A stretch of DNA of 64,000 nt, taken from the NCBI GenBank assembly GCA_019843655.1, contig JACDQD010000005.1, forward strand, positions 32,560,954 through 32,624,953. The letters run 5' to 3'. The position numbers and the translations under genes were made by a program. A model generated the notes under the pieces. It saw nothing but the letters and a program-made list of their open reading frames with translations. It had not been told where the DNA came from and made no database searches. Source of the stretch: Lethocerus indicus. Lineage: Eukaryota; Arthropoda; Insecta; Hemiptera; Belostomatidae. This document shows positions 23,605 through 34,554 of this stretch, in pieces. Every line of letters begins with the position of its first letter. The stretch's first letter is position 1.

Positions 23605-23775
23605 GGAAAACCTTAAATCAAGTTGGCAACTAAAGTACCACCCCAACCCCCGCCCCCCCCCTCAATAAACAATAATCGTTTATTATACCCGGTTGTCCGA
23701 ATTGGGACCGAAAATTGTCGGGGATCAAAGTTATTCCCCACCCCTTATAGGGGGGACGGAAAGGGAAGGGCGCAA
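23605..23775 (-). repeat. Family I dispersed repeat, reverse copy
   Basis: Reverse complement of 7,610-7,785: TTAAATCAAGTTGGC, ATACCCGGTTGTCCGAATT and CGAAAATTGTCGGGG occur in mirrored order. The two copies differ mainly in C/G-run length. Confidence 0.65.
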
Positions 23776-23964
23776 TTTATGCCCAATAAACCCTTCGATA
23801 CAAAACACGACTTGAGTCATGATGAACAGAAATTACGATTTCCGGAGACAATTCCAGAAATGGCTACGACATCTCACCGCCATCGGGAAAATCTCAATAC
23901 CTGTAATAAAACTGCCAAATTGCCGAATTAGTAAACGGAGAGAATCTGTACGGTATATATTGAT

Positions 23965-24860
23965 TTGATATAACTGTTTTGTGGTCCGCGAGGGGTTGGA
24001 ATACCCCGTAGGTTCGTGATGTTTCTCTGTCTCCTCTCTCGCCGGTCTTTTGCCAGACCGGTTTCGGGGCCGCTCGCCATCTTCAGTAGCGCTGTGTGTC
24101 AGTAGCCACTGTCGGCACTTTGGATACTGTCGTCAAGTGTCCGGTGTCAAGACATGTACATGCGAAAGTGACATCCAAGTGAAAAACATCAAAAAGTGCT
24201 ACTGAAGATGGCGAGCGGCCCCGAAACCGGTCTGGCAAAAGACCAGACCGGCGAGAGGAGACAGAAACCCACGAAATCTAGTGCCGACAGTGACTAAGAC
24301 CGCTACTGAAGATGGCGAACGGCCCCGAAACCGGTCTGGCAATAGACCAGACCGGCGAGAGGAGACAGAAACCCACGAAATCTAGTGCCGAAAGTGACTA
24401 AGACCGCTACTGAAGATGGCGAACGGCCCCGAAACCGGTCTGGCAATAGACCAGACCGGCGAGAGGAGACAGAAACCCACGAAATCTAGTGCCGAAAGTG
24501 ACTAAGACCGCTACTGAAGATGGCGAACGGCCCCGAAACCGGTCTGGCAAAAGACCAGACCGGCGAGAGGAGACAGAAACCCACGAAATCTAGTGCCGAA
24601 AGTGACTAAGACCGCTACTGAAGATGGCGAACGGCCCCGAAACCGGTCTGGCAATAGACCAGACCGGCGAGAGAGACAGAAACACACGAAATCTAGTGCC
24701 GACAGTGACTAAGACCGCTACTGAAGATGGCGAACGGCCCATAGACCAGACCGGCGAGAGAGACAGAAACACACGAAATCTAGTGCCGACAGTGACTAAC
24801 ACCGCTACTGAAGATGGCGAACGGCCCTTCAGGAGAGAGAAACATGACGAACCAGACAGT
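23965..24860 (+). repeat. Family A element with complete left end and 104-bp array
   Basis: The outer left end ACTGTTTTGTGGTCCGCGAG, then GGGTTGGAATACCCCGTAGG, is intact. Six to seven direct units follow. TACTGAAGATGGCGA recurs at about 24,199, 24,304, 24,408, 24,512 and 24,616, then twice at shorter spacing. The last two units have lost part of the CCGAAACCGGTCTGGCAA segment. The right outer end is missing. Confidence 0.9.
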
Positions 24861-26534
24861 GTATATTGATCCTGCGATCGTCCATCAAACCAACGTCAAT
24901 CTACGACAATTAGTTCGGCCTTCCACAATCCCTTATTATAACATATAAAAGAATGTGACGATTTATTAACGCCGCGCTACTCAATTCGACCCCCAATTTC
25001 TGGGGAGAAAGTCAGATTTTTCAACGCCCCCCCCCAAACCCCCGCCGCCGCAGCGAGCTGAAAAAAAAAACTAAAAAAAAATAAAAATTACCCCTTTCTT
25101 CTCCGGGAGAACGGCCGAGAAACCGGGTGCGGCTCAATTTGAAAATTGTTCCGGCCACCGAAACGCCCCGACTATTCAGAACATAACGAGTGGTGGTAGC
25201 GGCGGCGGCGGTGTCGTCGCGGCGGAGATTTTGAAAAATTCAAATTATAGAAAATTGGTAAGAATCAAACCGTTGGGGCTGTGCACTTCAATTTGCTTTC
25301 TTATTCGGGCGGAGGGATGGAATGGATGGATGGCGGGATGGGGGGATGGAGGGGATGGATGGACGGAGGGGATTTCATCATTATATCCGCGGCTCCGTAA
25401 CCGATCGAAAATTATCCCCAAATACCTTGCCGGGGCCCCATTTGTCACGCGTCATTTTCCCATTACGATAAACAAGGTAACAAAAGCCCCTTCTTCTCTC
25501 TCTCTCCTCAATCAAGCTCTCCCTTTCGGCCTTAGCCTCGTTACGAATTTCGTGAAAAGAGAAAAAAGAGAAAAGAAAAAACGGAAATTTAAATTTCCAC
25601 CAATAACACTCTTCATTCGGTGGGCCACCACAAATTGAATATAACAAATTAAACATACGTGAAAATATGTGAAAATTTCGTCCAACTCCGAGGTCATAGT
25701 CGGAGAACAGATCAGTAAAACAATAAAATACAATTTACAACACTTTTTGCCTACTTTAGTCGATTTTTGGCAACCGGTATAGTTGATCGATCGTAGCCAA
25801 TTTTGATACGATTCTCTTGGAATTTTTTTTTTATTTTTAATATCGTTCGAACCCCCGCCCGCCCCCAACCAATTTATTCCCAGGACCGGTGACACTAATC
25901 GGTTAGGTTCCCCCCCGACGGTATTCAATTATGCGGCAAAACGGGCAAAAATAAAATATTGGGCCTGGGGGTGGTGGGTGGTTATAAAATACAAAAACCT
26001 TTCTGGCGGTGAAGTTTTCATATAAGAGCACCAATTAGTAGCACTAGAAGGGTCTCGCTTCACTCTTACACGGTTCTTCCTGGACGGGGCCCCCTCTCTT
26101 TTAAAATTCTTCGGGGCCCAATCGTATCGTGTCCAGGACAATTTCTAACCGGAGAGAACCGGAGGAAAAGAAGAAGAAGAAGAATGGGGATAAAATACGG
26201 GGGTTGAAAATGCCGGCAGAGAGAGAGAGAGAAGTGGAGAGTAATAAAACTAAATTGAAATCAACGACAGGAGCGTAAAAGTATCAGAAAAAGCCGATAT
26301 AAATTTTAATTGAGCCGGCACCGATTCGTTTCTTAAGGCCGGAGATCGCCAACTAATGATATGGGCCGGCCCTAATCGCGATTCTCCACCGCAGGACTGG
26401 ACTTAAATCGAGACACTAAATATTATTATACGGTTCCGTATTTCGAACGTTTCGCGGTCGCGAAACACATTTTTTATCGATAGGCCCAATATAGACAATT
26501 TCCCCTTTCAATTCTTCGAACCCGTATTTCAAAC
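24861..26534. other. Unassigned intergenic sequence
   Basis: No gene is supported. A GGAT/GATG minisatellite lies at about 25,313-25,372, a GCG-rich tract at 25,198-25,225 and a GA tract near 26,217-26,232. Frames of up to 138 codons show no domain. Confidence 0.5.
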
Positions 26535-27345
26535 CCGCGGGCCAATTTGGCGTCTAAAAATGCCATTTTTGGGCCTAAAAACCGCATTTTTGGGCAATGT
26601 TTCGTCTAAAAATGTCATTTTTGGGCCTAAAAACTGCATTTTTGGACCGATTTTGCGATTAAAATTGCCATTTTACGGCATAAACAGCGCATTTTTGGGC
26701 TAATTATTCGTCGAAAAATGCCATTTTTGGGCCAAAAACCATAGTTTTGGGCCAATTTTGCGCCTAAAAATGCATTTTTTGCCTAAAAACCGCATTTTTG
26801 AGGAATATTGCGTCTAAAAATGTAATTTTTGGACCAATTTTGCTATTTAAAATGCCATTTTTCGGCATAAACAGCTCATTTTTGGGCTAATTATGCGTCG
26901 AAAAATGCCATTTTTGGGCCAAAAACCATAGTTTTGGGCCAATTTTGCGCCTAAAAATACCATATTTGGGCCTAGAAACCGCATTTTTGGGCCAATTATG
27001 CGTCAAAAAACCCCTTTTTTGCGTCTAAAAACCTCTTTTTCGGGCCCAAAAACCGCATTTTTGGCCAATATTGCGTCTAAAAATACCATATTTGGGCCTA
27101 AAAACCGCATTCTCGGGTCAACTTTGCGTCTAAAAATTCCATTTTTGGGCCTAGAAACCGCATTTTTGGGCCAATTATGCGTCGAAAAATGCCATTTTTG
27201 GGCCTAAAAACTACATTTTCGGGCCAATTTTGCGTCTAAAACCCCTTTTTTGGGCCCAAAAACCGCATTTTTGGCCAATATTGCCTATAAAAATGCCATT
27301 TTTCGGCCTTAAAACCGCATTTTTGGGGCCAATTATGCGTTCAAG
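26535..27345 (-). repeat. Satellite B array, reverse orientation, diverged
   Basis: About 15 units with blocks AAAAATGCCATTTTTGGGCC, TAAAAACCGCATTTTTGGGC and CAATTTTGCGTC. A higher-order duplication is visible: GCCAAAAACCATAGTTTTGG occurs near 26,732 and again near 26,918, with matching neighbours, so a block of about 190 bp was copied. Confidence 0.9.
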
Positions 27346-27489
27346 CCCTTCAATTCATAGGCTTCCTATATTGTGGTCCGAGAACGCGACACCGTAATAA
27401 CGAAATCGGTCGAATTTCGTCGATAATAAATAAACGATCCGGAACAATAATTAAATCCACAATCCGCCTGATTTTAGGATTTTAAAGGA

Positions 27490-27655
27490 CAGAACCGGTA
27501 CTGTTGTGTTACAAGTGAAAGTGACAGTGGGCGGTGAGGATGCCCAAAAAACATCCAAAGTGCCGCACAGTGACTAACACAGCGCTACTGAAGACGTGGC
27601 GAGCGGCCGAAACCGGTCTGGCGAAGGACCAAATCGGCGAGAGCCCACAAACCCA
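27490..27655 (+). repeat. Family A fragment, right arm only
   Basis: AAGTGAAAGTGACAGTGGGC, ACATCCAAAGTGCCG and CGAAACCGGTCTGGCGAAGG are present in right-arm order. There is no matching left arm. Confidence 0.75.
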
Positions 27656-27984
27656 GTATATTGAACTGATCTGAGAATATATTCCGTGGCTAAGTTTCGT
27701 TACCGGCTTTAGGCCCCAAGGTTAATTATAAAAAAAAGGGGAAGCGTTTGCGTCTGTAGCCGGCGTTATGCTAATGCGGTCTGTGTGGGTCATGCTCCGC
27801 GGCGGTGGCGACACAACATACCACTTAATATTATTGGTACCGGTAACAGGATTCGGGTTTCAGAGGGTTCCGGAGGAACCGGTTACGCCGTCGTCTTTAT
27901 CCGACGAGTTCGGAGTTCGCTCTCTACAGCCGGTAAATTTCATACGATCGGAATTGACGAATACAAACTTTCACGAACTTTATG

Positions 27985-28243
<259 letters not shown>

Positions 28244-28760
28244 CGCTTGCTCCAAAGCGTCGGCCTAGAATAGAGAGCCTTGGGGGAGGGCGTCGTCGTC
28301 GCCCTCCTCCAGGAGTCGCCGGTTGAAAATTTTTTTCGCCCGACGAAGACGGCCATCCGGTGGGGGGCTTAAGCCGATAATGCGGATGGTTAGAAGAGGA
28401 AAGGGACTCTGAACAGGAGTGGATTTGGATGGAGAGAGAGGAATATGGAATTTAAGGAAGATGGTGATTTTGCGGGGTATGTTGAGAGGTAATTTATGGA
28501 TCCACCGTTTCGGTTGGAAACATACCCGGAGGAAGGGGAAATTGAGGACGGTAGGAAAGGACTTTCGACCGGAATCTCTGGACGCGGGGGAGATGTCGGA
28601 TTTCATGGCGGAACTCCAAACACAGCTCTATTCCCTGTTTCGGTTTCAGAGTGTCAATCTGTTGACTATTGTCAACTTTGATGTCCTTTTCACGAAGAGG
28701 CGTCTCACGCAACGGTCAAAAATTTACAATTTAGATCCGAGCAGAAGTGAAAGAATCGAA
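28244..28760 (+). repeat. Family E dispersed repeat, long copy 1
   Basis: The sequence matches 31,115-31,615 over roughly 480 bp with small indels. Landmarks are CCAAAGCGTCGGCCTAGAAT, CTCCTCCAGGAGTCGCCGG, GGTTGGAAACATACCCGG, CGGAATCTCTGGACGCGGGG and TTCACGAAGAGGCGTCTC. Indels between the copies are not confined to multiples of three, so conserved coding is unlikely. Confidence 0.85.
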
Positions 28761-29479
28761 CGGAAAAAAATAAAAAATACGAGAATTCGTTGCTATCGGA
28801 CAGGAGGTCAATAAAAAGTTAGGAAAAATTTGAATACGGAAATAAAATTGTTTTCCTATATTATAATATTTTTAACGTCTCTCCTGCGACGGAATATGTT
28901 GCGCATTGCGTAAATCCGGAGACCCGGGAATTGAGAAATCGGAAATTTTTTTTTTTTTTTTTAAATTCCAAGATGGATACAGAGAAAAAGGTCGTCAGAG
29001 GGAATTTTCGTTCAGCGGCGTTTTGTACATTTCCATGCGAGATGAGGGGGCCGGGGCCGACCTCGGCCCTTCGTTGAAACATCGGCCTATAAATCGTCGG
29101 CTATAGGAATATATTATATATTGAAGGGGAAAGGGCCCTCCCCATCCCCCCGGGATTTTTGGTTCTCATCTTAACCAATGGGAGCCTCGGCGCTCCACCC
29201 CCGACTTTACCGTACTTTGGTCGATTGAACGGAAAATCTGAAATAAAACGCTTTACCTCGGCCGACGCGAAGTATCCCGTGGGGCATCGTTAAAAATTGA
29301 ATTTTTCTACGAAGTTATATACCTCTAATTGTCCGGCCCTAAGGTAGTCCGTCTTATCGGACGTTTGTTGAAGAATTGAAAAAATTGTTGAAAAATGGGT
29401 GGGGGGTGGGGGAAGAAGACATGTCCTGTTTTATATCAATAGGAGGGACACATCGAGATATAATAATAATATCTTCCGC
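28761..29479. other. Unassigned intergenic sequence
   Basis: No gene is supported. It holds AT-rich sequence, poly-T near 28,947 and G-runs near 29,400. Confidence 0.5.
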
Positions 29480-29868
29480 TTAATTGGGCCAATTTTCGGT
29501 CCTGGAGCGAAAATTGCTCCGAGGAAGTGAAAATACTGACGAGGGCCAATCGTCACAGATTCTTATCTTTCGGCAAATTATATTTGAGTTTCTCAAAAAA
29601 TTTTTCTTTTTTTCCCCAAAATATCCCGAAAGCCGATTTACTTTGACTCTTTGAAATTGGTTCTTCGGATAATTTATCAAAAAAAAAAAAAGTTTACAAA
29701 ATTTCACGATATTTTTCTTCCTGCTTCAGTAGGCCGTATTTACTACAGTGGCCGATTGACTTTTTAATTCGTTCAAAAAATATATAGGCTGTCCCGAAAT
29801 TAACGCTAGATTTGAATTTGCCAAAGCATTCTTGCAGTAAAGTTGGAAATCCTATTGACAAAAAAAAA
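29480..29868 (+). repeat. Family F mariner-like element, 5' portion before insertion
   Basis: The segment parallels 14,300-14,830 and ends with the family terminal block: ATAGGCTGTCCCGAAATTAA, CGCTAGATTTGAATTTGCC, AGCATTCTTGCAGTAAAG and TTGGAAATCCTATTGAC. A family A element is inserted right after this point. The interrupted element resumes at about 30,276. Confidence 0.7.
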
Positions 29869-30278
29869 CCAATTTAATATACCTGTTTTATGGTCTGCGA
29901 GGGGTTGGAATACTGAAGGTTCGTGATGTTTCTGTCTCTCCTCTCGCTGCCGGTTTGGTCTTTTGCTAGACCGGTTTCGGGGCCGCTCGCCATCTTCAGT
30001 AGCGGTGTCAGCACTTTGGATGTTTTTTTTGGGGCATCCTCACTGCCCACTGCGTCACTTTCACTTGTACCGTCATGACTCTACACCTAACATTCAAGTG
30101 ACATGACTTCACACGTGAAAGTGATAGTGGGCAGTGAGGATGCCCCCGAAAAACATCCAAACTGCTAATAACAGTGACAGTAACACAGCGCTACTGAAGA
30201 TGGCGAGCGGTCTGACAAACCGGTCTAGCAAACCGGCAGCGAGAGGAGACACAGAAACGTCACGAACGTACAGTAAAA
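29869..30278. mobile_element. Family A foldback element inserted in family F
   Basis: The left outer end reads TTTAATATACCTGTTTTATG. The left arm is CTCGCCATCTTCAGTAGC and then ATCCTCACTGCCCAC. The right arm mirrors it (GTGGGCAGTGAGGATGCCC, CGCTACTGAAGATGGCGAG). The right outer end is shortened after CACGAACGTACAG. Flanking family F sequence continues on both sides, so A was the later arrival. Confidence 0.85.
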
Positions 30279-30400
30279 AACCTTTTTGACAGCCCATAGT
30301 TCAGGGTCAGTAGAAAAATGGAGCCGTTCACGATAGAACAACGCGTTTTCGTTGTCGGACAATATTTCAAAAATAATTAAAGTCCGCCGAATTGCAAATT
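30276..30400 (+). pseudogene. Mariner-like transposase start, truncated
   Basis: Downstream of TTGACAGCCCATAGTTCAGG an ATG at 30,318 opens MEPFTIEQRVFVVGQYFKNN, which stops at once. The QRVFVVxxYF pattern is typical of the N-terminal helix-turn-helix (often annotated DUF4817) of a mariner-like transposase family common in arthropods. The rest of the transposase is absent. Confidence 0.7.
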
Positions 30401-31114
30401 TCCAATAAGCTCTCTACAGCGTATATTCCGAAGAATTCCGCGTCTCAACGTGCTTACAAAGTTCAAAAATTCAAATCTCGCGTTCAAATCTTCAAAGAGA
30501 ATATTGGTGAATTGTCTTACCGAGGTGTATAGTCCAATTACGGGGAAATCTCCGAAAGTCCGGACCGGTTCGATTTCCTGCGGGATTCAACCGAACCCCT
30601 CGGAGGGGTTCGTTCGTCGAGGTCGGAGAGAGGCAGGCCAACCCCCACCCCCCCGGAGAGGACAAGTGAGAAAAAGACAGAGTGGGTGAGAAGGCGAGAT
30701 GGGGGGTGGAAAGAGAGGACGGAGGAAAAAAGGGGCGAGCGGGAAATACGGAGGGAAAATAAGGAAAACCGTGAACCTATCGGTCGGTAGTTGATCCAAT
30801 TACACGGTCGGACTGTTCGGGACGGCGTCGTATAAAAAGACGTTCACCCGGCACCGCAGTTAATCAGAGAAACGACGTTTCGCCAGATGGCGCCGGCTCC
30901 CTGGAGCCCCCCCCCCCCGCCCGGCCACCCGCCATTTACAGCCCCTAGAATCGGTCTTTGTACTTCATCCGTCTTCCGTTTTCTTCCCTGCGATACGCTG
31001 CCGCCAGCTAGGGTAGAATTGCGGTCGTCCGTTTCCACCCGATGAACGCCATCCGGTGATGCGGTGTACCGGCCGAGTGGATTTGGACGTGGAGATAGGC
31101 GGGACTTAATTTTT
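30401..31114. other. Unassigned intergenic sequence
   Basis: No gene is supported. It holds a purine-rich stretch at 30,650-30,770 and a poly-C run at 30,908-30,918. Confidence 0.5.
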
Positions 31115-31615
31115 ATCGCCCTCCAAAGCGTCGGCCTAGAATAGAGACCTTGGGGCGTCGTCGTCCTCCTCCAGGAGTCGCCGGTTGAAAATTTTTTCGC
31201 CCGATGAAGACGGCCATCCGGTGGGGCTTAAGCCGATAATGCGGATGGTTAGAAGAGGAAAAGGAGTCTGAACAGGAGTGGATTTGGATGTGGAGAGAGA
31301 GAGAATATGGAATTAAAGAAGATGGTGAATTTGCGGGGTATGTTGAGAGGTCGTTATGGATCCACCGTTTCGGTTGGAAACATACCCGGAGGAAGGGGAA
31401 ATTGAGGACTGTTGGAAAGGACTTTCGACCGGAATCTCTGGACGCGGGGGAGATGTCGGATTTCATGGCGGAACTCCAAACACAGCTCTATACCGTATGT
31501 CGGTTTCAGAGTGTCAATCTGTTGACTATTAGTCAGTTTTGATGTCCTTTTCACGAAGAGGCGTCTCGCGCAACGGTCGAAATTTACGATTTAGATCTGT
31601 CCTTTTCAGTCGGTT
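31115..31615 (+). repeat. Family E dispersed repeat, long copy 2
   Basis: Direct-orientation partner of 28,244-28,760, about 2.87 kb away. Its edges (CCTCCAAAGCGTCGGCC on the left, ACGATTTAGATCTGTCC on the right) help define the element. No obvious terminal inverted repeat or target duplication could be read by eye. Confidence 0.85.
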
Positions 31616-32075
31616 ATTGGGCTATATAGATCAACCGAGATCAACCAGCAAAATTACCGTTACTTAATAACTGTTAATATTCGGAAGAGTGAAAGGATAT
31701 ATGCGTTGTTGACGAAGCAATAAACTATTCCGTAGTTAAGAGTGTTATACCAATATGACAAACATTAGAAACATCGCTCAAAGCTCTTCAACACTATAAT
31801 CGTAACAATCGGGCAATTATCCGAGTGCAAATAGAGAGCCGGAATTGAATTTGTTGTTGAAAAGAGTTCCGAATCAATAACGTCCTTTATTCGGTCGTCG
31901 TCGACTTCCGATGGAGCGTTCATCGTCTTGTAATGAAAAATCCTTACTCGTTTTTCGTTCCTCTTTTCCGATACGGCTGTTGGTGGCGAAAAAGTCAGTT
32001 TCTAAAGCCCATTGTAAAACTGCTCATTGAAGGCAGGCGTGATGGCAGGTGGTACCAATTCCGGTTCGATGACCG

Positions 32076-32116
<41 letters not shown>

Positions 32117-32689
32117 TCTTCATTTCACAGTTTATAACTTAGGACCGCTATATCTCTCTCTCTCTCGGACGCATTGTCCCAAAGACCACCCACAAAATTG
32201 GTCAGTTTTGGTCCCTCCATGGTGTCCATGGAGGGCGCATAATAGGCACTTAATATACTCGACATTTGACCACAACCCGCATAAACAGATACACACACAG
32301 AGACATCATAAAAGAATGCTAGTGGTCAAGCACCCCTATAGTGTTGGCCGGATCCCGCCCCTATTATAGGTGTTGGGGTCGTCTCGTCTCTTAGGGGTGG
32401 TGGTCTATAGATAGACTGTTGTGAAAATAAACTGCCTGTGGGCCCCTCCCCAGCGCATGACCAAACATTGGCCAAACAGCTTGCCTCTATTCTCTTCTCA
32501 TTCTATAGCCGATAATAAATAGAGCCGTCGTCCTCACTTCATCCAACCCTCCAAGAAGTCGACAATTGTCGGGTTGGTTTAACGGACCGCGCGCGGTAAC
32601 GGCCTCCTTCGGCGGCCCGTTCCGGTTAATGGGTCCTTCGGGGTGAAGATCCGGGGATGGTTTCGTTGGCGGGGTGGGGGGGTGGGGGA
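31616..32689. other. Unassigned sequence with (TA)n at 32,077-32,113
   Basis: No gene is supported. A TA microsatellite of 37 bp is present. A short palindrome, CCTCCATGGTGTCCATGGAGG, lies near 32,213. A block near 31,865-31,915 (AATAACGTCCTTTATTCGGT) weakly resembles family G. Confidence 0.5.
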
Positions 32690-32850
32690 GTTTATATTTT
32701 TAAGCACGTCGACACGATCTTTGCCCAAAGATAAGCCGTAGATGAGGATTCTCCCCAATGTCCCGGTGTCGAACTGTGGCGATCCGAATCGATAACGGCC
32801 CTTCGTTAGGCCATCATCGGCCTCCCACTGGACGTACAGAGCGCTCCTGG
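32690..32850 (+). repeat. Family G fragment
   Basis: CCGAATCGATAACGGCCC and CCATCATCGGCCTCCC, with the preceding CAATGTCCCGGTGTCGAA, match the order seen at 17,980-18,060. The reverse-transcriptase-like part is missing. Confidence 0.5.
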
Positions 32851-32864
32851 TCTTTTAATGAAAA

Positions 32865-33000
32865 AAAAAAAAAATTTTTGAATTTGCCACAACTCTCGCA
32901 GTAAAGTAGCGGCGACCCTATTGAACGAAAAATAGACCGTTCGACAGCCGATAGTTTAGGCTCGGTGAAAATGATTTTGTTCCCAAAAATCCTCCTCCAC
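32865..33000 (+). repeat. Family F mariner-like fragment
   Basis: GAATTTGCCACAACTCTCGC, AGTAAAGTAGCGGCGACCC, and CGACAGCCGATAGTTTAGGC followed by TCGGTGAAAATG match the leader ahead of the transposase start at 30.3 kb. The coding start itself is not preserved. Confidence 0.6.
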
Positions 33001-33182
33001 ACTCTCCTGATGTTCACAGACACTCTCAGGACGACCACTGTCTGTGAAGTTCGGCAATCACCGTTTGATACGGTCAAATAAATCCGCTCGGTTTTTGAAA
33101 TTTAAAATATAGAAAATTTCCCTTCAACAGTTCATTTGTACCGCTATTTGAATTGCCGATAAGCGGATTGAAGGAACTGAAA

Positions 33183-33240
33183 AAAAATATAGGGTGTCCC
33201 AAAATTGACGCGAGATTTGAATTGAATAAAAGACAAGTTT
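33183..33240 (+). repeat. Family F terminal sequence next to family A
   Basis: ATAGGGTGTCCCAAAATTGA and CGCGAGATTTGAATTGAATA are followed by a T-run and then the family A left arm. The arrangement is the same as at 19,250-19,330. Confidence 0.7.
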
Positions 33241-33249
33241 TTTTTTTTC

Positions 33250-33422
33250 CGGAAGGTTCGTGATGTTTCTGTCTCCTCTCTCGCTGGGGTTTGGTCTTTT
33301 GCTAGACCGGTTTCGGAGCCCTCGCCATCTTCAGTAGCGCTGTTTAGCACTTTGGATGTTTTTGGGGCATCCTCACGCCCTGTCACATCTGTCACTCGTA
33401 CTGTGGTTTTATCTGCTTTGTC

Positions 33423-33456
<34 letters not shown>

Positions 33457-33830
33457 TCGTGTCTTGTATTGTGTTTTGGGGGATACTGTCATGACAGTAC
33501 ATGTGAAAGTGACAGTGGGCATTGAGGATGCCCCTGAAAACATCAAAGTGCCGACAGTGACTGATTACACAGCGCTACTGAAGACGTGTGTTTCACCAGT
33601 CTCAGTAGCAGTCTGAAGAGGTCCTGCACTGTCTTGACACCAGACACTTGACGACAGTACAAGTGAAAGTGACACAGTGGGCAGGAGGATGCCCCAAAAA
33701 CATCAAAGTGCTGACTACTGAAGATGGCGAGCGGCCCTGAAACCGGTCTAGCAAAAGACCAAACTGGCAGCGAGAGGAGAAAGCATCACGAACCTACGGG
33801 GTATTCCAACCCCTCGCAGACCACAAAACA
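33250..33830. mobile_element. Family A foldback elements with (TA)n centre, right end complete
   Basis: The left arm starts with AGGTTCGTGATGTTTCTGTC. A (TA)n core lies at 33,425-33,454. Right-arm blocks and a second inverted core follow (spacer shared with 22.6 and 22.9 kb). The right end reads CACGAACCTACGGGGTATTC then CCTCGCAGACCACAAAACA, mirroring the left outer ends at 23,985 and 29,880. This is probably one element inside another. Confidence 0.85.
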
Positions 33831-33849
33831 ATTTGAGTTTTTTCCTTTA

Positions 33850-34157
33850 AATTGTTATTTTTTTTTTGATCCGTAAAGTACACAGGATAGGGTTATGTGA
33901 ACTCCAAACTTTGAAACGCAAACGCGGCAATTTTGTCGATTAACGAAGCCATCAAAGGTGGACATTTTCGTACTGTGTCTGGCGAACTTTCGAACTTTAT
34001 TTTTGAAATATTGTCCAACAACGAAAACGCGTTGTTCCATCGCGTAAACCTCCGTTTCTACTGCCCCCCTAATCCTATCGGCTGTCGAACGGTTTTTTTT
34101 TTCTTTTTAATAGGGGTGGCAAATTCAAATCTTGCGTTAATTTTGTGGACACCCTCT
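33850..34157 (-). pseudogene. Mariner-like transposon relic with fused transposase ends
   Basis: Read on the minus strand this has a family F terminus (GTGTCCACAAAATTAACGC), the usual leader, and a 61-codon frame from 34,040. The frame begins MEQRVFVVGQYFKN, the helix-turn-helix start. It then jumps to GFVNRQNCRVC and VHITLSCVLYG, which resemble the region around and after the second catalytic Asp of mariner-like transposases. Most of the DNA-binding domain and part of the catalytic domain are missing, so it is an internally deleted, non-functional copy. Confidence 0.75.
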
Positions 34158-34554
34158 CTCCCCCCTCTATATATATATAGACAGGTTCACTCGAAAAGTT
34201 TGGTCCGAACAATCACTATTTAGAGGGTTGAACCTCTCCGAATGAATAAACGATGCCTCTCCGTTGACCACAGGGAGGACGTCATTAGGAGGTGATGGGG
34301 GGGAGGGAGGTTACTGTTGTCAGTGTTCAACCCCCAACAAACTGGTTTTATTATTGATGATAAGTGGACGCCAACCCGGCAATGGCGACCACCGACCGTT
34401 TGTCGATCGATCAGATAGTATATATCGGCATCAAGTTCGGTGACAACAGGTCAGTGGCTCAAGTAGAGGCGAAGGTTAATTAATTTTTTAAACTCAATTT
34501 CGGCTTCAATCGCAAATTTGAATCGAACATTTGTACCTCCGCAATTCAAAACTA
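34158..34554. other. Unassigned intergenic sequence
   Basis: No gene is supported. A block at 34,490-34,545 (CGGCTTCAATCGCAAATTTG, AATCGAACATTTG) is repeated directly at 34,790-34,840. Confidence 0.5.
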
